A stretch of 64,000 nucleotides of DNA from a bacterium (GCA_919901855.1 CAKKQC010000010.1:62001-126000), one strand, 5' to 3'. Positions 43,826-55,324 are shown, counted from the first letter of the stretch. A program made the numbers and translations. Notes: generated by a model from the sequence alone, not told the origin.

Positions 43826-45172
43826 CTAGTCCCGGACCGGGGGCGGGGGGAAGGGGTCGCCCGTCTTCACGAGCCAGTCGCGCAGCAGTCCCCGGTGCCG
43901 GTCCAGTTCGGGTCGGGTACCGGGTTCCCCGGCAAGGTTACGGGTCTCGCCCGGATCGGCGGCTAGGTCGAAGAGGGTCTCGCGGACCGCGCCGCGCGAG
44001 AAAGCCGAGTAGGCCCAGCGGGTGGTCCGAACGGCGCGGCCCGCGATGTCGGAGTCACCGGATACCGGGTAGAGGGCGCAGAAGGCGGATTCGGGGCCGG
44101 AGGCCGAGGGATCAGCGATCACGGGAGCCAGGTCCGTCCCGTGGAGGCCGGGCGGGGGCATAACTCCGGCCAGCCCGCAGAGCGTCGGGAAGAGGTCCAG
44201 CCCCGAGGCGGGTCTCTGGCGTTCGACCCGGCCCCCGGTGACTCCGGGCCGGGTCACGATGAAGGGCACCGAGATCGCGTCCTCATAGAGCGAGAGCTTG
44301 CCGATCCACCGGTGGGCGGGGGTGCCCTCGCCGTGGTCGCTCGTGTAGACGACGGGGGTTACCGCTTCGAGGCCGGCAGCGCGCAGGCCGTCCAGCACGA
44401 CCCCCACGGCGGCGTCGGCCTGCCCGACGAACCGGTGGTAGAGCGCGGCGCTAGCCTGCCAAGCCAGGTCGTCCCACCCCTTGGCGAGCGTGGCCGACCA
44501 CTCGTGCGTGAACCGGGTCTCACGGTGAAGATCGGCCTCCCCGTCCGGCGGCTCCACGTTCGGCGGCAGGGGGGCGAGCTCGGCGTCGGCCACCGGGCCG
44601 GCCCGGTCGTACGCGGTCGGAAAGCAGATATCGTGCGGATTCATGAGCGATACCACGAGCAGGAACGGCCGGTCGTGCGGCCGGCGGAGGAAGGCGGCGG
44701 CGGCTTCGGCCACGGGGACGTCGGCGTATCCGCCGAGGTTGTGCTCCCATGCGCCGGGCCGCCCCGCGACCCGCACGGGATACCCGTTCCGGTCGGTCTC
44801 GCGCCCCCGCAGGGGTAGGTTGTCGAACCCGGGGATCGCGTCCCGCTCCAGCGGGTACTCCTCGGGCACGTGCCACTTGCCCGCCCAGACCGTCTCGTAC
44901 CCGGCGGCGCGGAAGACTCCGCCGAGGGTCGGGAGGCCGGGGTCGAGCTTCTGGTGGTTCGTGGTCACCCCCGAGGCGAGCGGAGTCCGCCCCGTCACCC
45001 AGGCCGCGCGCGAGGGGGAGCAGAGGGGGGAGGCGCAGTACGACCGGGCGAACCTGACGCCCCGGGCGGCGAGCGCGTCGAGGTGCGGGGTGCGGACGAA
45101 CGCATCGCCGTCGGCCCCCAGGGCGCCGTTGCGGTGCTGGTCGGTCAGGATGACCAGGAGATTCGGCGGCAT
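43826..45172 (-). CDS. Formylglycine-dependent sulfatase (no signal peptide visible)
   Basis: A 448-residue sulfatase with metal-site residues in VILTDQHR, and the signature C51-S-P-S-R55-A-A-W-V-T-G (Cys type). GKWHVPEEYP and TSDHGEG are further conserved sites. Unlike the other sulfatase here it lacks an obvious signal peptide from the chosen ATG, so it may act in the cytosol on imported sugars, or the start may be upstream. TATAAT on the minus strand (45179-45184) ends 6 nt before this ATG, which supports the start and a leaderless message. Confidence 0.9.
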   Translation of the reverse strand: MPPNLLVILTDQHRNGALGADGDAFVRTPHLDALAARGVRFARSYCASPLCSPSRAAWVTGRTPLASGVTTNHQKLDPGLPTLGGVFRAAGYETVWAGKWHVPEEYPLERDAIPGFDNLPLRGRETDRNGYPVRVAGRPGAWEHNLGGYADVPVAEAAAAFLRRPHDRPFLLVVSLMNPHDICFPTAYDRAGPVADAELAPLPPNVEPPDGEADLHRETRFTHEWSATLAKGWDDLAWQASAALYHRFVGQADAAVGVVLDGLRAAGLEAVTPVVYTSDHGEGTPAHRWIGKLSLYEDAISVPFIVTRPGVTGGRVERQRPASGLDLFPTLCGLAGVMPPPGLHGTDLAPVIADPSASGPESAFCALYPVSGDSDIAGRAVRTTRWAYSAFSRGAVRETLFDLAADPGETRNLAGEPGTRPELDRHRGLLRDWLVKTGDPFPPPPVRD

Positions 45173-45178
45173 GCGGAT

Positions 45179-45184
45179 ATTATA
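45179..45184 (-). promoter_or_regulatory. -10 box (TATAAT) inside the end of the YwiC-like gene
   Basis: A perfect TATAAT on the minus strand overlaps the last codons of the YwiC-like gene and ends 6 nt before the sulfatase ATG (45172). It would allow a separate, leaderless message for sulfatase, MFS and GH130. Confidence 0.55.
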
Positions 45185-45992
45185 TGCGGCCGTGAAACGC
45201 GACGACCCAGAGGGCTGCGAACGCGACGCTCCAGGCCGTCGTCTCCAGTCCCAGCGCCTTGACCGCCGCCGACGAGGGCGGACCACCGCCCGCGCGCAAG
45301 GCGGCGTCGCGGGCGCGCAGCCGCCACCACATGCGGCCGGCCAGGAGGGCGAATGCCGCGGCGACGATGGGCGATCCCGATGCGGTGGCCGCGATGACGA
45401 GCGCCGCGAAGGGAGCAAGGGGGGCGTAGAAGACGGAGGGCCGGGCGGGCGCGGACCTCAGGATCGTGTGGATGAAGACCGTCGTGGCGACCGCGTAGCC
45501 GGCCGGCCACGCCCACCACGCGGCCACGCGCCAAGGGGCTCCGGGCCAGGCCAGCACGCCGGCGAGCAGGGCGGGCACCGTGGGCGCGAGGCTGGCCGGC
45601 GCGAGCAGCGCCAGGTCGAGGGGCGGGAGCGCGGTGCGCAGGGCGAGGACGGCGCAGCCGCCCGCGGCGGCGAGCGCGACCGCGATCGCCCAGCTCCCGG
45701 CCGCCGCGGGAGGGGTGGCGGCGGCGACGCAGGCGGCCCCGGCCGCCGCGAGGGTCCAGCCCAGGGGGGAGCGCCAGTCGGACCGGCCCCGCCGGGGGGA
45801 TCCCAGGATTGCCGCCGCGAGAGAGTGCATCCAGTCTTCGGCGGCCAGCCAGCACAGGAGTCCGGCCGCGAGGGCGGTCACGCGCCACACGGGCACGCCC
45901 GCGAGCGCGTCGAGCGCCGCGCCGCCGGCCAGGCACGTCAGGAACATGGCCCACGCGCCGTGTTCGCGCGGAAGCCGGAAGGTTGTCGACAT
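45180..45992 (-). CDS. YwiC-like membrane protein
   Basis: A 270-residue protein with about eight helices. The N-terminus LPREHGAWAM is the signature of the YwiC-like family, a group of integral membrane proteins of unknown function. ATG 45992 is used. It stands 7 nt upstream of the sulfatase ATG on the same strand, and is divergent from the Gfo/Idh/MocA gene with about 50 bp between the starts. Confidence 0.8.
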   Translation of the reverse strand: MSTTFRLPREHGAWAMFLTCLAGGAALDALAGVPVWRVTALAAGLLCWLAAEDWMHSLAAAILGSPRRGRSDWRSPLGWTLAAAGAACVAAATPPAAAGSWAIAVALAAAGGCAVLALRTALPPLDLALLAPASLAPTVPALLAGVLAWPGAPWRVAAWWAWPAGYAVATTVFIHTILRSAPARPSVFYAPLAPFAALVIAATASGSPIVAAAFALLAGRMWWRLRARDAALRAGGGPPSSAAVKALGLETTAWSVAFAALWVVAFHGRI

Positions 45993-46028
45993 GCTTCCAG
46001 AGTAGCCGTTCCGGGCTCGGGGGGCCAG

Positions 46029-46034
46029 TATAAT
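46029..46034 (+). promoter_or_regulatory. -10 box (TATAAT) of the Gfo/Idh/MocA gene
   Basis: A perfect TATAAT ends 8 nt before the ATG at 46043, so the transcript would start at or within two bases of the start codon. Confidence 0.55.
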
Positions 46035-46042
46035 GCCCGGAC

Positions 46043-47182
46043 ATGGGCATCAAGCTCGGTCTCGTCGGGGTCGGCGCCTTCGGCCGTGGGTTCGCCGGAC
46101 TGTACCGGCGGCACCCGCTGGTGTCCCGGCTGGCGCTGTGCGATCTTGACCCGAAGCGGCTTGCCGACTGTGCGCGCGACCACGGCATCACGGAGACCTA
46201 TCCCAGCCTCGACGCGATCTGCCGCACGGACCTCGACGCCCTCGTCATCATCACCCAGCCCTGGCTCCACGCGCCCCAGGCGGTCCAGGCGATGGAGGCC
46301 GGGAAGCACGTGTACAGCGCTGTGCCCATGGCGTCCGACGCCGACGGGAACCGGATGCTCGAGTGGTGCGACCGGATCATCGAGACCTCGCGGCGGACCG
46401 GCCGGTTCTACATGATGGGCGAGACGTCGTATTTCCGGCCCGAGGCCATGTATGCCCGGCGCCGCCGGGCGGACTTCGGGACGTTCGTGCACGCGGAAGG
46501 CATGTACTTCCACGACGTGGACCTGCCCGCATGCAGCCTGCGCGACGTCGCGAAGGCGCGCTGGGGCCGGGCCTGGACGCCGGCCAAGGCGGGCGGGATC
46601 CCGATGCACTACCCCACGCACTCGCTGGGGGGATTCGTGTCCGTCATGCGGGCCCGCGTCACGGAGGTGGCCGCGTTCGGGTTCCATTTTCCCGGCGACG
46701 ACTGGCACCGCTCCGACACGGAGGACGGCAACGTGCTCGCCAACGAGACCGCCCTGATGAAGATGAGCAACGGGGCCACGGCCGAGATCAAGGAGTACCG
46801 GCGCGTGGGCGCGTTCGGCCACGAGGGGTTCAGCCTCTACGGGACGAAGGCGTCGCTCGTGGACAGCTTCGGACGGGTCCGGTGGATGACCTGGGAAGCG
46901 GAGGCGGACCTGACGCCCGAGGCGATGCGGGACCCCCTGCCGCCGGACGTCGCGGCGGCGTTCCGCGACGAGTCGGGCGAGACCGGGTACGGCGGCCACG
47001 GCGGATCCCACGCGTACCTCGTCGACGAGTTCGTCCAGGCGCTCTACGCCCGCCGGCAGCCGGCGATCAACGCGTGGGAGGCGGTCCGGTACCTCGCGCC
47101 CGGCATCGTCGCGCACCAGTCGGCGCTCCGCGGGGGCGAGCTCCTGAAGGTTCCCGACTGGGGTGCCCCCCCCGCAAGTTAA
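46043..47182 (+). CDS. Gfo/Idh/MocA-family oxidoreductase lacking the usual EKP lysine
   Basis: A 379-residue protein with the NAD(P)-binding loop G9-V-G-A-F-G-R-G16 and C-terminal alpha/beta domain of the Gfo/Idh/MocA family. The family's EKP box, whose Lys takes part in catalysis, is replaced by A93-V-P95 (GKHVYSAVPMA), so the enzyme may use other residues or act without the usual chemistry. The substrate-binding histidine region is present as PTHSLGG. It is monocistronic and converges with the large secreted protein; the two stops overlap by 4 nt within TTAATTAA. Confidence 0.85.
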   Translation: MGIKLGLVGVGAFGRGFAGLYRRHPLVSRLALCDLDPKRLADCARDHGITETYPSLDAICRTDLDALVIITQPWLHAPQAVQAMEAGKHVYSAVPMASDADGNRMLEWCDRIIETSRRTGRFYMMGETSYFRPEAMYARRRRADFGTFVHAEGMYFHDVDLPACSLRDVAKARWGRAWTPAKAGGIPMHYPTHSLGGFVSVMRARVTEVAAFGFHFPGDDWHRSDTEDGNVLANETALMKMSNGATAEIKEYRRVGAFGHEGFSLYGTKASLVDSFGRVRWMTWEAEADLTPEAMRDPLPPDVAAAFRDESGETGYGGHGGSHAYLVDEFVQALYARRQPAINAWEAVRYLAPGIVAHQSALRGGELLKVPDWGAPPAS

Positions 47183-50100
47183 TTAATCGTGATGCGGTAG
47201 CAGCCGCAGCCCGTGGTGTTGACGCCCGTGTAGGGCACGGTCCACCGGAGCCACCGCGTACCCGCGATCGGGTTGCCTGTGGTGAAGGAGGCCGCCGGCG
47301 GCATCGTCGCCGAGGCCGCGGTCGTGTAGGCCACCGTCAGGTTCAGGCCGTTCGTGTTGCCGCAACTCAGGGCGGCCGTCGAGGCCTCGGGCACGAAGGT
47401 GGTCCCGACCGGGAGCGCGTCGGTGATGACGAACGTGAACGCGCTCCCCGAGGAGAAGTTACTCCAGCACACCTTGAACTGGACGGTGTCGCCGGAGGCG
47501 GCCACGGTGAGTTTCGGGGTCTTCTGGAGCTTGACGTCGGCGGCGACCACGAGGATGGCGGTCAGCCCGTTGACGGACCCGTCTCCCGTGTCCATGCCCA
47601 CGATCGTCTGCATGCCCATCCGGACGAGCGTGACGCCCAGGAATATCTTGATTCCGTCCTCGTCGGGCGCCGAAGTGCAGGCCGCCTTGCTGGACCAGGT
47701 GAAATTGTAGAGGTCCATCCCCGTGCCCCCGATCGCGGCGGCGGGATCGGTAGAGGTGAAGCTGGTGGTGCCGCAGTAGTCCGTTTTCGTCGTGCCGCTG
47801 GTATCCTTGACGATGACCGTGATCCAGAAGGTCTGGCCCGAGAACACGACCGGCGGGGCGATGAATTCGTAGTGGACGCCCTCCTGCAGGAACGGCGCCG
47901 TGTAGCCCTTCTCGGAGCCCGTCTCCGCGATGAACTGGGTCACGACGTTCCCCTGGAAAGCGTTGGGCAGGACCGTGATCTTGTAGTTGTACGGCGGGGT
48001 CACGGGCCACTGGGCGATCTGGAGGAACGCCACGCACTGGTCGGGTCCCGTCGTCGTGAAACTCGTGGTCAGCCCGGCGCCCGAGGTCATGTTGACGACC
48101 ATGCCCTTCTTGGGGCAGAAGACGTCGATGGAGTAGATGTCCCTCACGCCGCTCTTGTCGGCGCTGCCCTCGTCCAGCCTGTAGTGGAGCCAGTACTCGA
48201 TGCCGGTCTGGTTGCCGTCGGCGGCGTGCATGACCGCGCCGCCCGACCAGAGGGAGTACACGCGGATGCCGGCCAAGACCTGGATGGGTCCGCCCGAGAT
48301 CAGCTCGACCTTGGAGAGCACGAGGCTGCTCGTGCCGACGTTGAAGAACGCGCCGTCGAGCGGGTAGATCCGGGGGTTGTTGGCGGCGGCGATCCCCGCC
48401 GGCGCCGTGTGCGTTCCCTGCAACTGCCACGTCCCGGAAGTTCCGTTCAGGTACGCGCACATGGGGGGAGTGGGGACGAGGTTGTCCGGGATGTAGCGCC
48501 AGACCCGGTATACGGCGTCCGCGACTCCGAGGTTGCCGATGACCACCTTGTTGGCCTGGGCCGCGGACTGGTGGATGCCGTAGAAGTTCGCCGTCTGGCC
48601 GGGCTTCGAGACGACGTTGCCGGTTTCCCGCGTCGGGAAGAACGCGGCCTCGTTGTCCGAGTGGCCCCCCTGGTTCAACTGGGGGTTTGTGAGCAGGCCC
48701 TGGTTGATGATGAGCTGGCCCTGCGACGACACGCTGCGGTAGGGGCCCACGTCCGCGAGCGCGGTCGTCGTGTCGTACGCCTGGCTCTCGGGCGCCAGGT
48801 CGTACGTCGCCCAGATGTCCCAGGACAGCGTGCCGTAATCCCACTTGAAGAGGTATACGGACGTGTCGAGGGTCGGGATGTGCACGCCGTAGGGGTCCAT
48901 GCTCGTGTTGATCAGCGAGAGGCCGTCACCCCACCCGTTGCTCCACTCGGGTCCCGCGTAGCGTTTCCACATGTAGTGCATGAGTCCGGTGTAGGACAGC
49001 GTGGTCGCGGGGGCGTAGGTGTGGTTGTCCTGGTCGTGCGACGTGCAGTAGGTCAGGCACTGCCAGAGAGTGGGGGCGTTCGACGTAAGCTTGTGGATCC
49101 AGTGCAGGGGGAAGATGAGCGCCGGGCATTGCCGCGTCTGGAGGCCCATGATGGCCGACGGGTCCGCGACGTTGGTCGGGTCGAAGAGGGCGGGCACGCG
49201 TTCCGCCTTGCATCCCGCGATTCCGCCGAGGGGGAAGCCGGTGAGACAGGATCCCCAGTAATCCCCGATGGACGCGCTGACGCCCCCCGCGTTCGCCCAG
49301 CCCGCTCCCACGTAGTAGAGGCCGCGCAGCTCGAACTGGGTCTTCTTGTTCAGGGGCTCGAAGAAGAGGAAGTACCCGGGGCAGTTGGCCGCCCCCATGC
49401 CGTACCCGACGTAGCTCGTGTACATGGTGGGGAGGACGATGGGCGCCAGGTGCGCGAAGTTTCGCGGCTGTCCGGAGTAGCCCGTGCCGTTTGCGATGCC
49501 CGACCGGCCGTATTCGAGCACGCTCACGATGTTGACGACCGTGCCGCGCGCCTGCGCGACCGGGCTGACCTTCGCCTTCCACCGGAGCTGGAGGGTCATC
49601 TGCGGCGGCATGTCCAGCCGCCACGTGATGATCGTATTCCCGCCGGTCTTGACCACGCCCGGCGTGGCGGCGGCGCATCCCGTCGGGGTCATCGTCCACC
49701 CGGCGCACGGGTCCTCGAGCCCGGTGTCCGGCGCCCAGACGTCGAGGTCGGCCGGCACCGTGTCCCACATGTGCACGTCCCACCAGGTCTTGGTCGTGGA
49801 GAGGTTCTTGATGAAGATGGAGTAGATCATCTCGTCCGGCGGCTGGCCGTAGGTCGGCGAGAAGAGGATGTCGTTGTCGCCGAGGCTCCAGAACCAGAAC
49901 CGCTTGACCACCGTCGACACCGGCGGGTTGACGGCGGAACCGGGACAGCCGGCGGAGATGCCGTTGAAGAAGACCTGGGCCGTGTTGTTGAGCCGCAGGC
50001 CTTCCGGCGCGGCGACATCGCCGGACCCCGGCTCGAAGCCCTCCCCGTTCCCCCAGTCCACCGACAGCGCGAACCGGATCTCGTTCGTCGGGCCCCACGC

Positions 50101-50988
50101 CGGGACGTTGCCGGGCACCGGGTTGATCGTCCACCGGAGGATGTCGGGCGGTCCGATGAGCGGATCATAGCCGATGTCGGGGGCGTTGCCGGAGCCGACG
50201 ACGTAGTGCGTGTAGGGCGGCTGGGAGTCCACGATCTGGATCGAGGTGAGCGGGTTGGTCCCCGGCTTGCCGTAGAAGATCGTGTACATGATCGTTTCGC
50301 CCGGGACGATCGTGGTCTGGTTCGACTTCTTGTAAGCCCACGCGATCGTGCTGAGGTCCGAGCCCATGTCGTACCAGGGCACGATACAGTCCGCGTTGTC
50401 GGTGATGGACCCGAACCCTCCGCTGGTCGGGAATCCCATGCTGACCGTCTCCATGTTCCCCGGGCACGGGGTGATGTCTATGTAGATGTCGATCGTGAAA
50501 TAGGCGCCGCACGCGGGGGCGCCGCACAGGTCCGCGCACCCGCTTACATCGGGTCCCGAGCCCTTCCAGGTCCAGGCGTTGTAGGGGCCGGAGTCCTCGG
50601 TGTAGAGACCGGCGAACGTCATCGGGAAGAACCCGGAGTTCACGCTGGAGCACCGGACCTTCCATTGGACGTTCGTGATGTCGGTGGGACCGGCCGTGCC
50701 GAAGTTGACGAGGGTCAGGCCCGTGAGGTTCTCCGTCGGCACCCAGTTGCAGCCGTCCACCGCCGCGCACATCCACATGTCGAAGGACCCGGCGTAGACC
50801 ATCTTCCAGTTCGGGAAGAGCATGGTGGCCGCCGTAGCATTGCCGTTGGGCCAGGAGTCGATCATGCACACGTCGGCTCGGGCGGGGGGGGATGCCAGTA
50901 TCCCCCCGGCCACCACGGCCACCCGAAGGGCACGCGACAGCCGCACGCCCCGGGGCCACCCGAGTCGGTTCAGCACAGAATCGAACAT
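47179..50988 (-). CDS. Large secreted protein with DUF11-type repeats
   Basis: A 1269-residue protein with signal peptide (residues 1-40, cleavage near PARADV). It contains at least three DUF11-like Ig repeats: about 175-310 (TIMYTIFYGKPG), about 330-455 (DEMIYSIFIKNLSTTKTWWDVH) and at the C-terminus (DTVQFKVCWSNFSSGSAFTFVITDALPVG). Between them lies a long unassigned region, rich in Cys, Trp and Tyr. No sorting or LPXTG signal was seen. Start 50988 is preceded by GGGAGGAGAA; an in-frame ATG further upstream would spoil the signal peptide. It is divergent from an AraC-type gene. The opposite strand is also open for more than 4 kb, but that frame lacks any family pattern. Confidence 0.75.
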   Translation of the reverse strand: MFDSVLNRLGWPRGVRLSRALRVAVVAGGILASPPARADVCMIDSWPNGNATAATMLFPNWKMVYAGSFDMWMCAAVDGCNWVPTENLTGLTLVNFGTAGPTDITNVQWKVRCSSVNSGFFPMTFAGLYTEDSGPYNAWTWKGSGPDVSGCADLCGAPACGAYFTIDIYIDITPCPGNMETVSMGFPTSGGFGSITDNADCIVPWYDMGSDLSTIAWAYKKSNQTTIVPGETIMYTIFYGKPGTNPLTSIQIVDSQPPYTHYVVGSGNAPDIGYDPLIGPPDILRWTINPVPGNVPAWGPTNEIRFALSVDWGNGEGFEPGSGDVAAPEGLRLNNTAQVFFNGISAGCPGSAVNPPVSTVVKRFWFWSLGDNDILFSPTYGQPPDEMIYSIFIKNLSTTKTWWDVHMWDTVPADLDVWAPDTGLEDPCAGWTMTPTGCAAATPGVVKTGGNTIITWRLDMPPQMTLQLRWKAKVSPVAQARGTVVNIVSVLEYGRSGIANGTGYSGQPRNFAHLAPIVLPTMYTSYVGYGMGAANCPGYFLFFEPLNKKTQFELRGLYYVGAGWANAGGVSASIGDYWGSCLTGFPLGGIAGCKAERVPALFDPTNVADPSAIMGLQTRQCPALIFPLHWIHKLTSNAPTLWQCLTYCTSHDQDNHTYAPATTLSYTGLMHYMWKRYAGPEWSNGWGDGLSLINTSMDPYGVHIPTLDTSVYLFKWDYGTLSWDIWATYDLAPESQAYDTTTALADVGPYRSVSSQGQLIINQGLLTNPQLNQGGHSDNEAAFFPTRETGNVVSKPGQTANFYGIHQSAAQANKVVIGNLGVADAVYRVWRYIPDNLVPTPPMCAYLNGTSGTWQLQGTHTAPAGIAAANNPRIYPLDGAFFNVGTSSLVLSKVELISGGPIQVLAGIRVYSLWSGGAVMHAADGNQTGIEYWLHYRLDEGSADKSGVRDIYSIDVFCPKKGMVVNMTSGAGLTTSFTTTGPDQCVAFLQIAQWPVTPPYNYKITVLPNAFQGNVVTQFIAETGSEKGYTAPFLQEGVHYEFIAPPVVFSGQTFWITVIVKDTSGTTKTDYCGTTSFTSTDPAAAIGGTGMDLYNFTWSSKAACTSAPDEDGIKIFLGVTLVRMGMQTIVGMDTGDGSVNGLTAILVVAADVKLQKTPKLTVAASGDTVQFKVCWSNFSSGSAFTFVITDALPVGTTFVPEASTAALSCGNTNGLNLTVAYTTAASATMPPAASFTTGNPIAGTRWLRWTVPYTGVNTTGCGCYRITIN

Positions 50989-51007
50989 ACCCGTCCGGCC
51001 TTCTCCT

Positions 51008-51113
51008 CCCGTTGGTCCAGCCCCCCCCGTTGCCCCCTGATTACAACCCGTTGCCCGTGATCCGTCTTTGAGTATTTCGCTCAGATAATTACGTTCTTGC
51101 TTGTATAGTATAC
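51008..51113. promoter_or_regulatory. Divergent promoter region with three CCCGTTG direct repeats
   Basis: CCCGTTG occurs at 51008-51014, 51026-51032 and 51047-51053, spaced 18 and 21 bp, about two helix turns. Near the other end is a small palindrome GTATA-G-TATAC (51103-51113) that holds possible -10 boxes for both directions (TATAGT for the AraC gene, TATACT for the secreted protein). The repeats would lie in the leader of the secreted-protein gene and are candidate binding sites for the AraC-type regulator. Confidence 0.4.
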
Positions 51114-51122
51114 GCATCCCGC

Positions 51123-52757
51123 ATGGCAAGTGACAGATTGGACCCCCGGCTCGTGGCGTTGCTGGACGATGCCTGCTGGCTCATCTACCGGCTTTTCGGG
51201 GTGAGCGCAAGGCCCCGGCTGCGCCGCATCGACCCGCGTGATGCCTCGTGGGAGTCCATGCATCCCTGGATCTGCCACTTCGCCCATACCGGCGAGGCTT
51301 GGCAGCCCGCCGAGCCGGCGCACCGGCGGGACGCGGAGCGCCCGGTCTGCCGGCTGGCGGCCTCCCGGGACACCCCCGCGGGTCTGCCGCCGCGGGGCAC
51401 CTGCGTGACGGGGCTTTCCTGGCTGAGCGTGCCGCTCGACCTCGGGCGCGGAGCCGAGGGTTCCCTCGTGCTGGGGCCGTTCCTGTCCCATCCGCCCACC
51501 GAGCGGGGGTTTCGCGCCCTCTGCGTACGGCTCAAGATTCCCCGGTGGGCCCACATGCGATGGGCGTACATGCAGAGCCCGGTTCTGTCCCCCGCGCGAG
51601 AGGGCCCGCTCCTGGAATTCTGCCGTAGCGTGTTCGGCCTCGTGCGCCAGCGGTACGCGGTCCTCCTCCGCGGCGGCACCTGGGAGGACGCGACCCGGTC
51701 GGGGCCGGACGCGCCCGAATCCGCGTACCCGGCCCTGCGGCTCGCCGAGGACCTGCCGATCCGGATCTACGGCGTCTTCGTGAACTACCGCGAGCTCGGC
51801 GCCGAGGAGGCCCGGCCCGTCCGGATCGACACCTGCGCGCTCGAGTACGTGGACGGCGGCCGGTGCCGGACGACGGTGAACGACCGCGCCCTGGACCTCG
51901 GGCACGGCCAGATGGTCCTCCTGCTGCCCGGGGACCGGGTCGCGATGGCGCCGGCCCCGGGGCTGGACCGGTGCGAGTTGATCACGATCACGTTCGTCGC
52001 CACGGCGTCCCTGCTCGCGCCGTTCGCCGGGACGGCGCACACCCTCGACGCTTTCCAGCTCACCCTCCTGTCGCGGATGACGGACCTCGCGGCCGCCCTC
52101 GGGGACTCCGCCCACCGGTCCTCGGAGATGAAGCTCATGCTGGCCCAGTTGATCCTGGGGACGCGCGAGCCCCCGGCGCCCGCCCGGATCGTCCAGCCGG
52201 TCGCGTCCGCGCGCGCGCGGGCGGCCCACAGCCCGACGGTCCGGGAGATCCTGCGGTACCTCGAGGACACGGTCGAGGAGCGGATCCGGTTCCCGGAGCT
52301 GGCTCGCCGGTTCCGCATGAGCACGCCCACCCTCCGCCGGATTTTCAGGGCGGAGGTGGGGATGTCGCCCAGGGCCTACCGCCAGCAGCAGGTCATCACG
52401 CGGGCGAAACTGCTCCTGCACCGGGGCAACCTGTCCGTGACCGAGGTGGCCCGGCGGCTCGGGTTCTGCTCGGTCGCCTACTTCTCCCACGCGTTCACGA
52501 AGGCGGCGAAGGTGAACCCGCGGGAGTACGCGAAGTCCCTCCAGCCGACCGTGCGCCAGATCGAGCAGGCGAGGGTCCTCCTCCAGGCGGGCGACCTGGC
52601 CCCCGCCGAGATCGCGACGCGCATGGGGTTCACCTCGGTTCACAGCTTCGCCCAGGCCTTTAAACAGCAGGTGGGTATCTCGCCGACGAAGTATCCCGGG
52701 ACGGCGGGCCCTGCGGCGGGACCCCCGCCCCGCCGCGGCCGGGAGGGGAAGCCCTGA
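51123..52757 (+). CDS. AraC-family regulator with PocR-like sensor and three helix-turn-helix units
   Basis: A 544-residue regulator. Residues about 10-170 resemble a PocR-type ligand domain (Cys-rich: CWLIYRLFGVSARP ... VCRLAASRDTPAGLP ... SLVLGPF). Residues about 205-335 look like an AraC cupin-type domain. The DNA-binding part starts at 372: a first HTH (FPELARRFRMSTPTLRRIF), a second (VTEVARRLGFCSVAYFSHAF) and an additional copy of the second (PAEIATRMGFTSVHSFAQAF, about 492-511). A third HTH is unusual for AraC proteins. It is divergent from the large secreted protein, its likely target. Confidence 0.85.
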   Translation: MASDRLDPRLVALLDDACWLIYRLFGVSARPRLRRIDPRDASWESMHPWICHFAHTGEAWQPAEPAHRRDAERPVCRLAASRDTPAGLPPRGTCVTGLSWLSVPLDLGRGAEGSLVLGPFLSHPPTERGFRALCVRLKIPRWAHMRWAYMQSPVLSPAREGPLLEFCRSVFGLVRQRYAVLLRGGTWEDATRSGPDAPESAYPALRLAEDLPIRIYGVFVNYRELGAEEARPVRIDTCALEYVDGGRCRTTVNDRALDLGHGQMVLLLPGDRVAMAPAPGLDRCELITITFVATASLLAPFAGTAHTLDAFQLTLLSRMTDLAAALGDSAHRSSEMKLMLAQLILGTREPPAPARIVQPVASARARAAHSPTVREILRYLEDTVEERIRFPELARRFRMSTPTLRRIFRAEVGMSPRAYRQQQVITRAKLLLHRGNLSVTEVARRLGFCSVAYFSHAFTKAAKVNPREYAKSLQPTVRQIEQARVLLQAGDLAPAEIATRMGFTSVHSFAQAFKQQVGISPTKYPGTAGPAAGPPPRRGREGKP

Positions 52758-52763
52758 ACGCGA

Positions 52764-52769
52764 TACAAT
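52764..52769 (+). promoter_or_regulatory. -10 box of tRNA-Ser(GGA)
   Basis: TACAAT ends 7 nt before the tRNA, the same spacing as at tRNA-Ser(CGA) and at several protein start codons. Confidence 0.45.
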
Positions 52770-52776
52770 CGATGGC

Positions 52777-52866
52777 GGAGAGGTGTCCGAGCGGTTGAAG
52801 GAGCGCGCCTGGAGAGCGCGTAGACGCCCAAACAGTGTCTCCCGGGTTCGAATCCCGGCCTCTCCG
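52777..52866 (+). tRNA. tRNA-Ser (anticodon GGA)
   Basis: A 90-nt class II tRNA: acceptor GGAGAGG/CCTCTCC, anticodon stem CGCGC/GCGCG with loop CTGGAGA (anticodon GGA), long variable arm, T-stem CCGGG/CCCGG with loop TTCGAAT, discriminator G. CCA is not encoded. It converges with tadA, whose stop lies 14 nt beyond its 3' end. Confidence 0.95.
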
Positions 52867-52880
52867 CCCTCATACATAGC

Positions 52881-55311
<2,431 letters not shown>

Positions 55312-55324
55312 TTGGGATGAAGTC

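Noticed and set aside
46363-51060. A 4.7-kb open frame on the plus strand, opposite the large secreted protein
   Set aside because: The translation is dominated by Arg, Gly, Val, His and Asp with no family pattern; the minus strand gives a signal peptide, DUF11 repeats and a ribosome-binding site.
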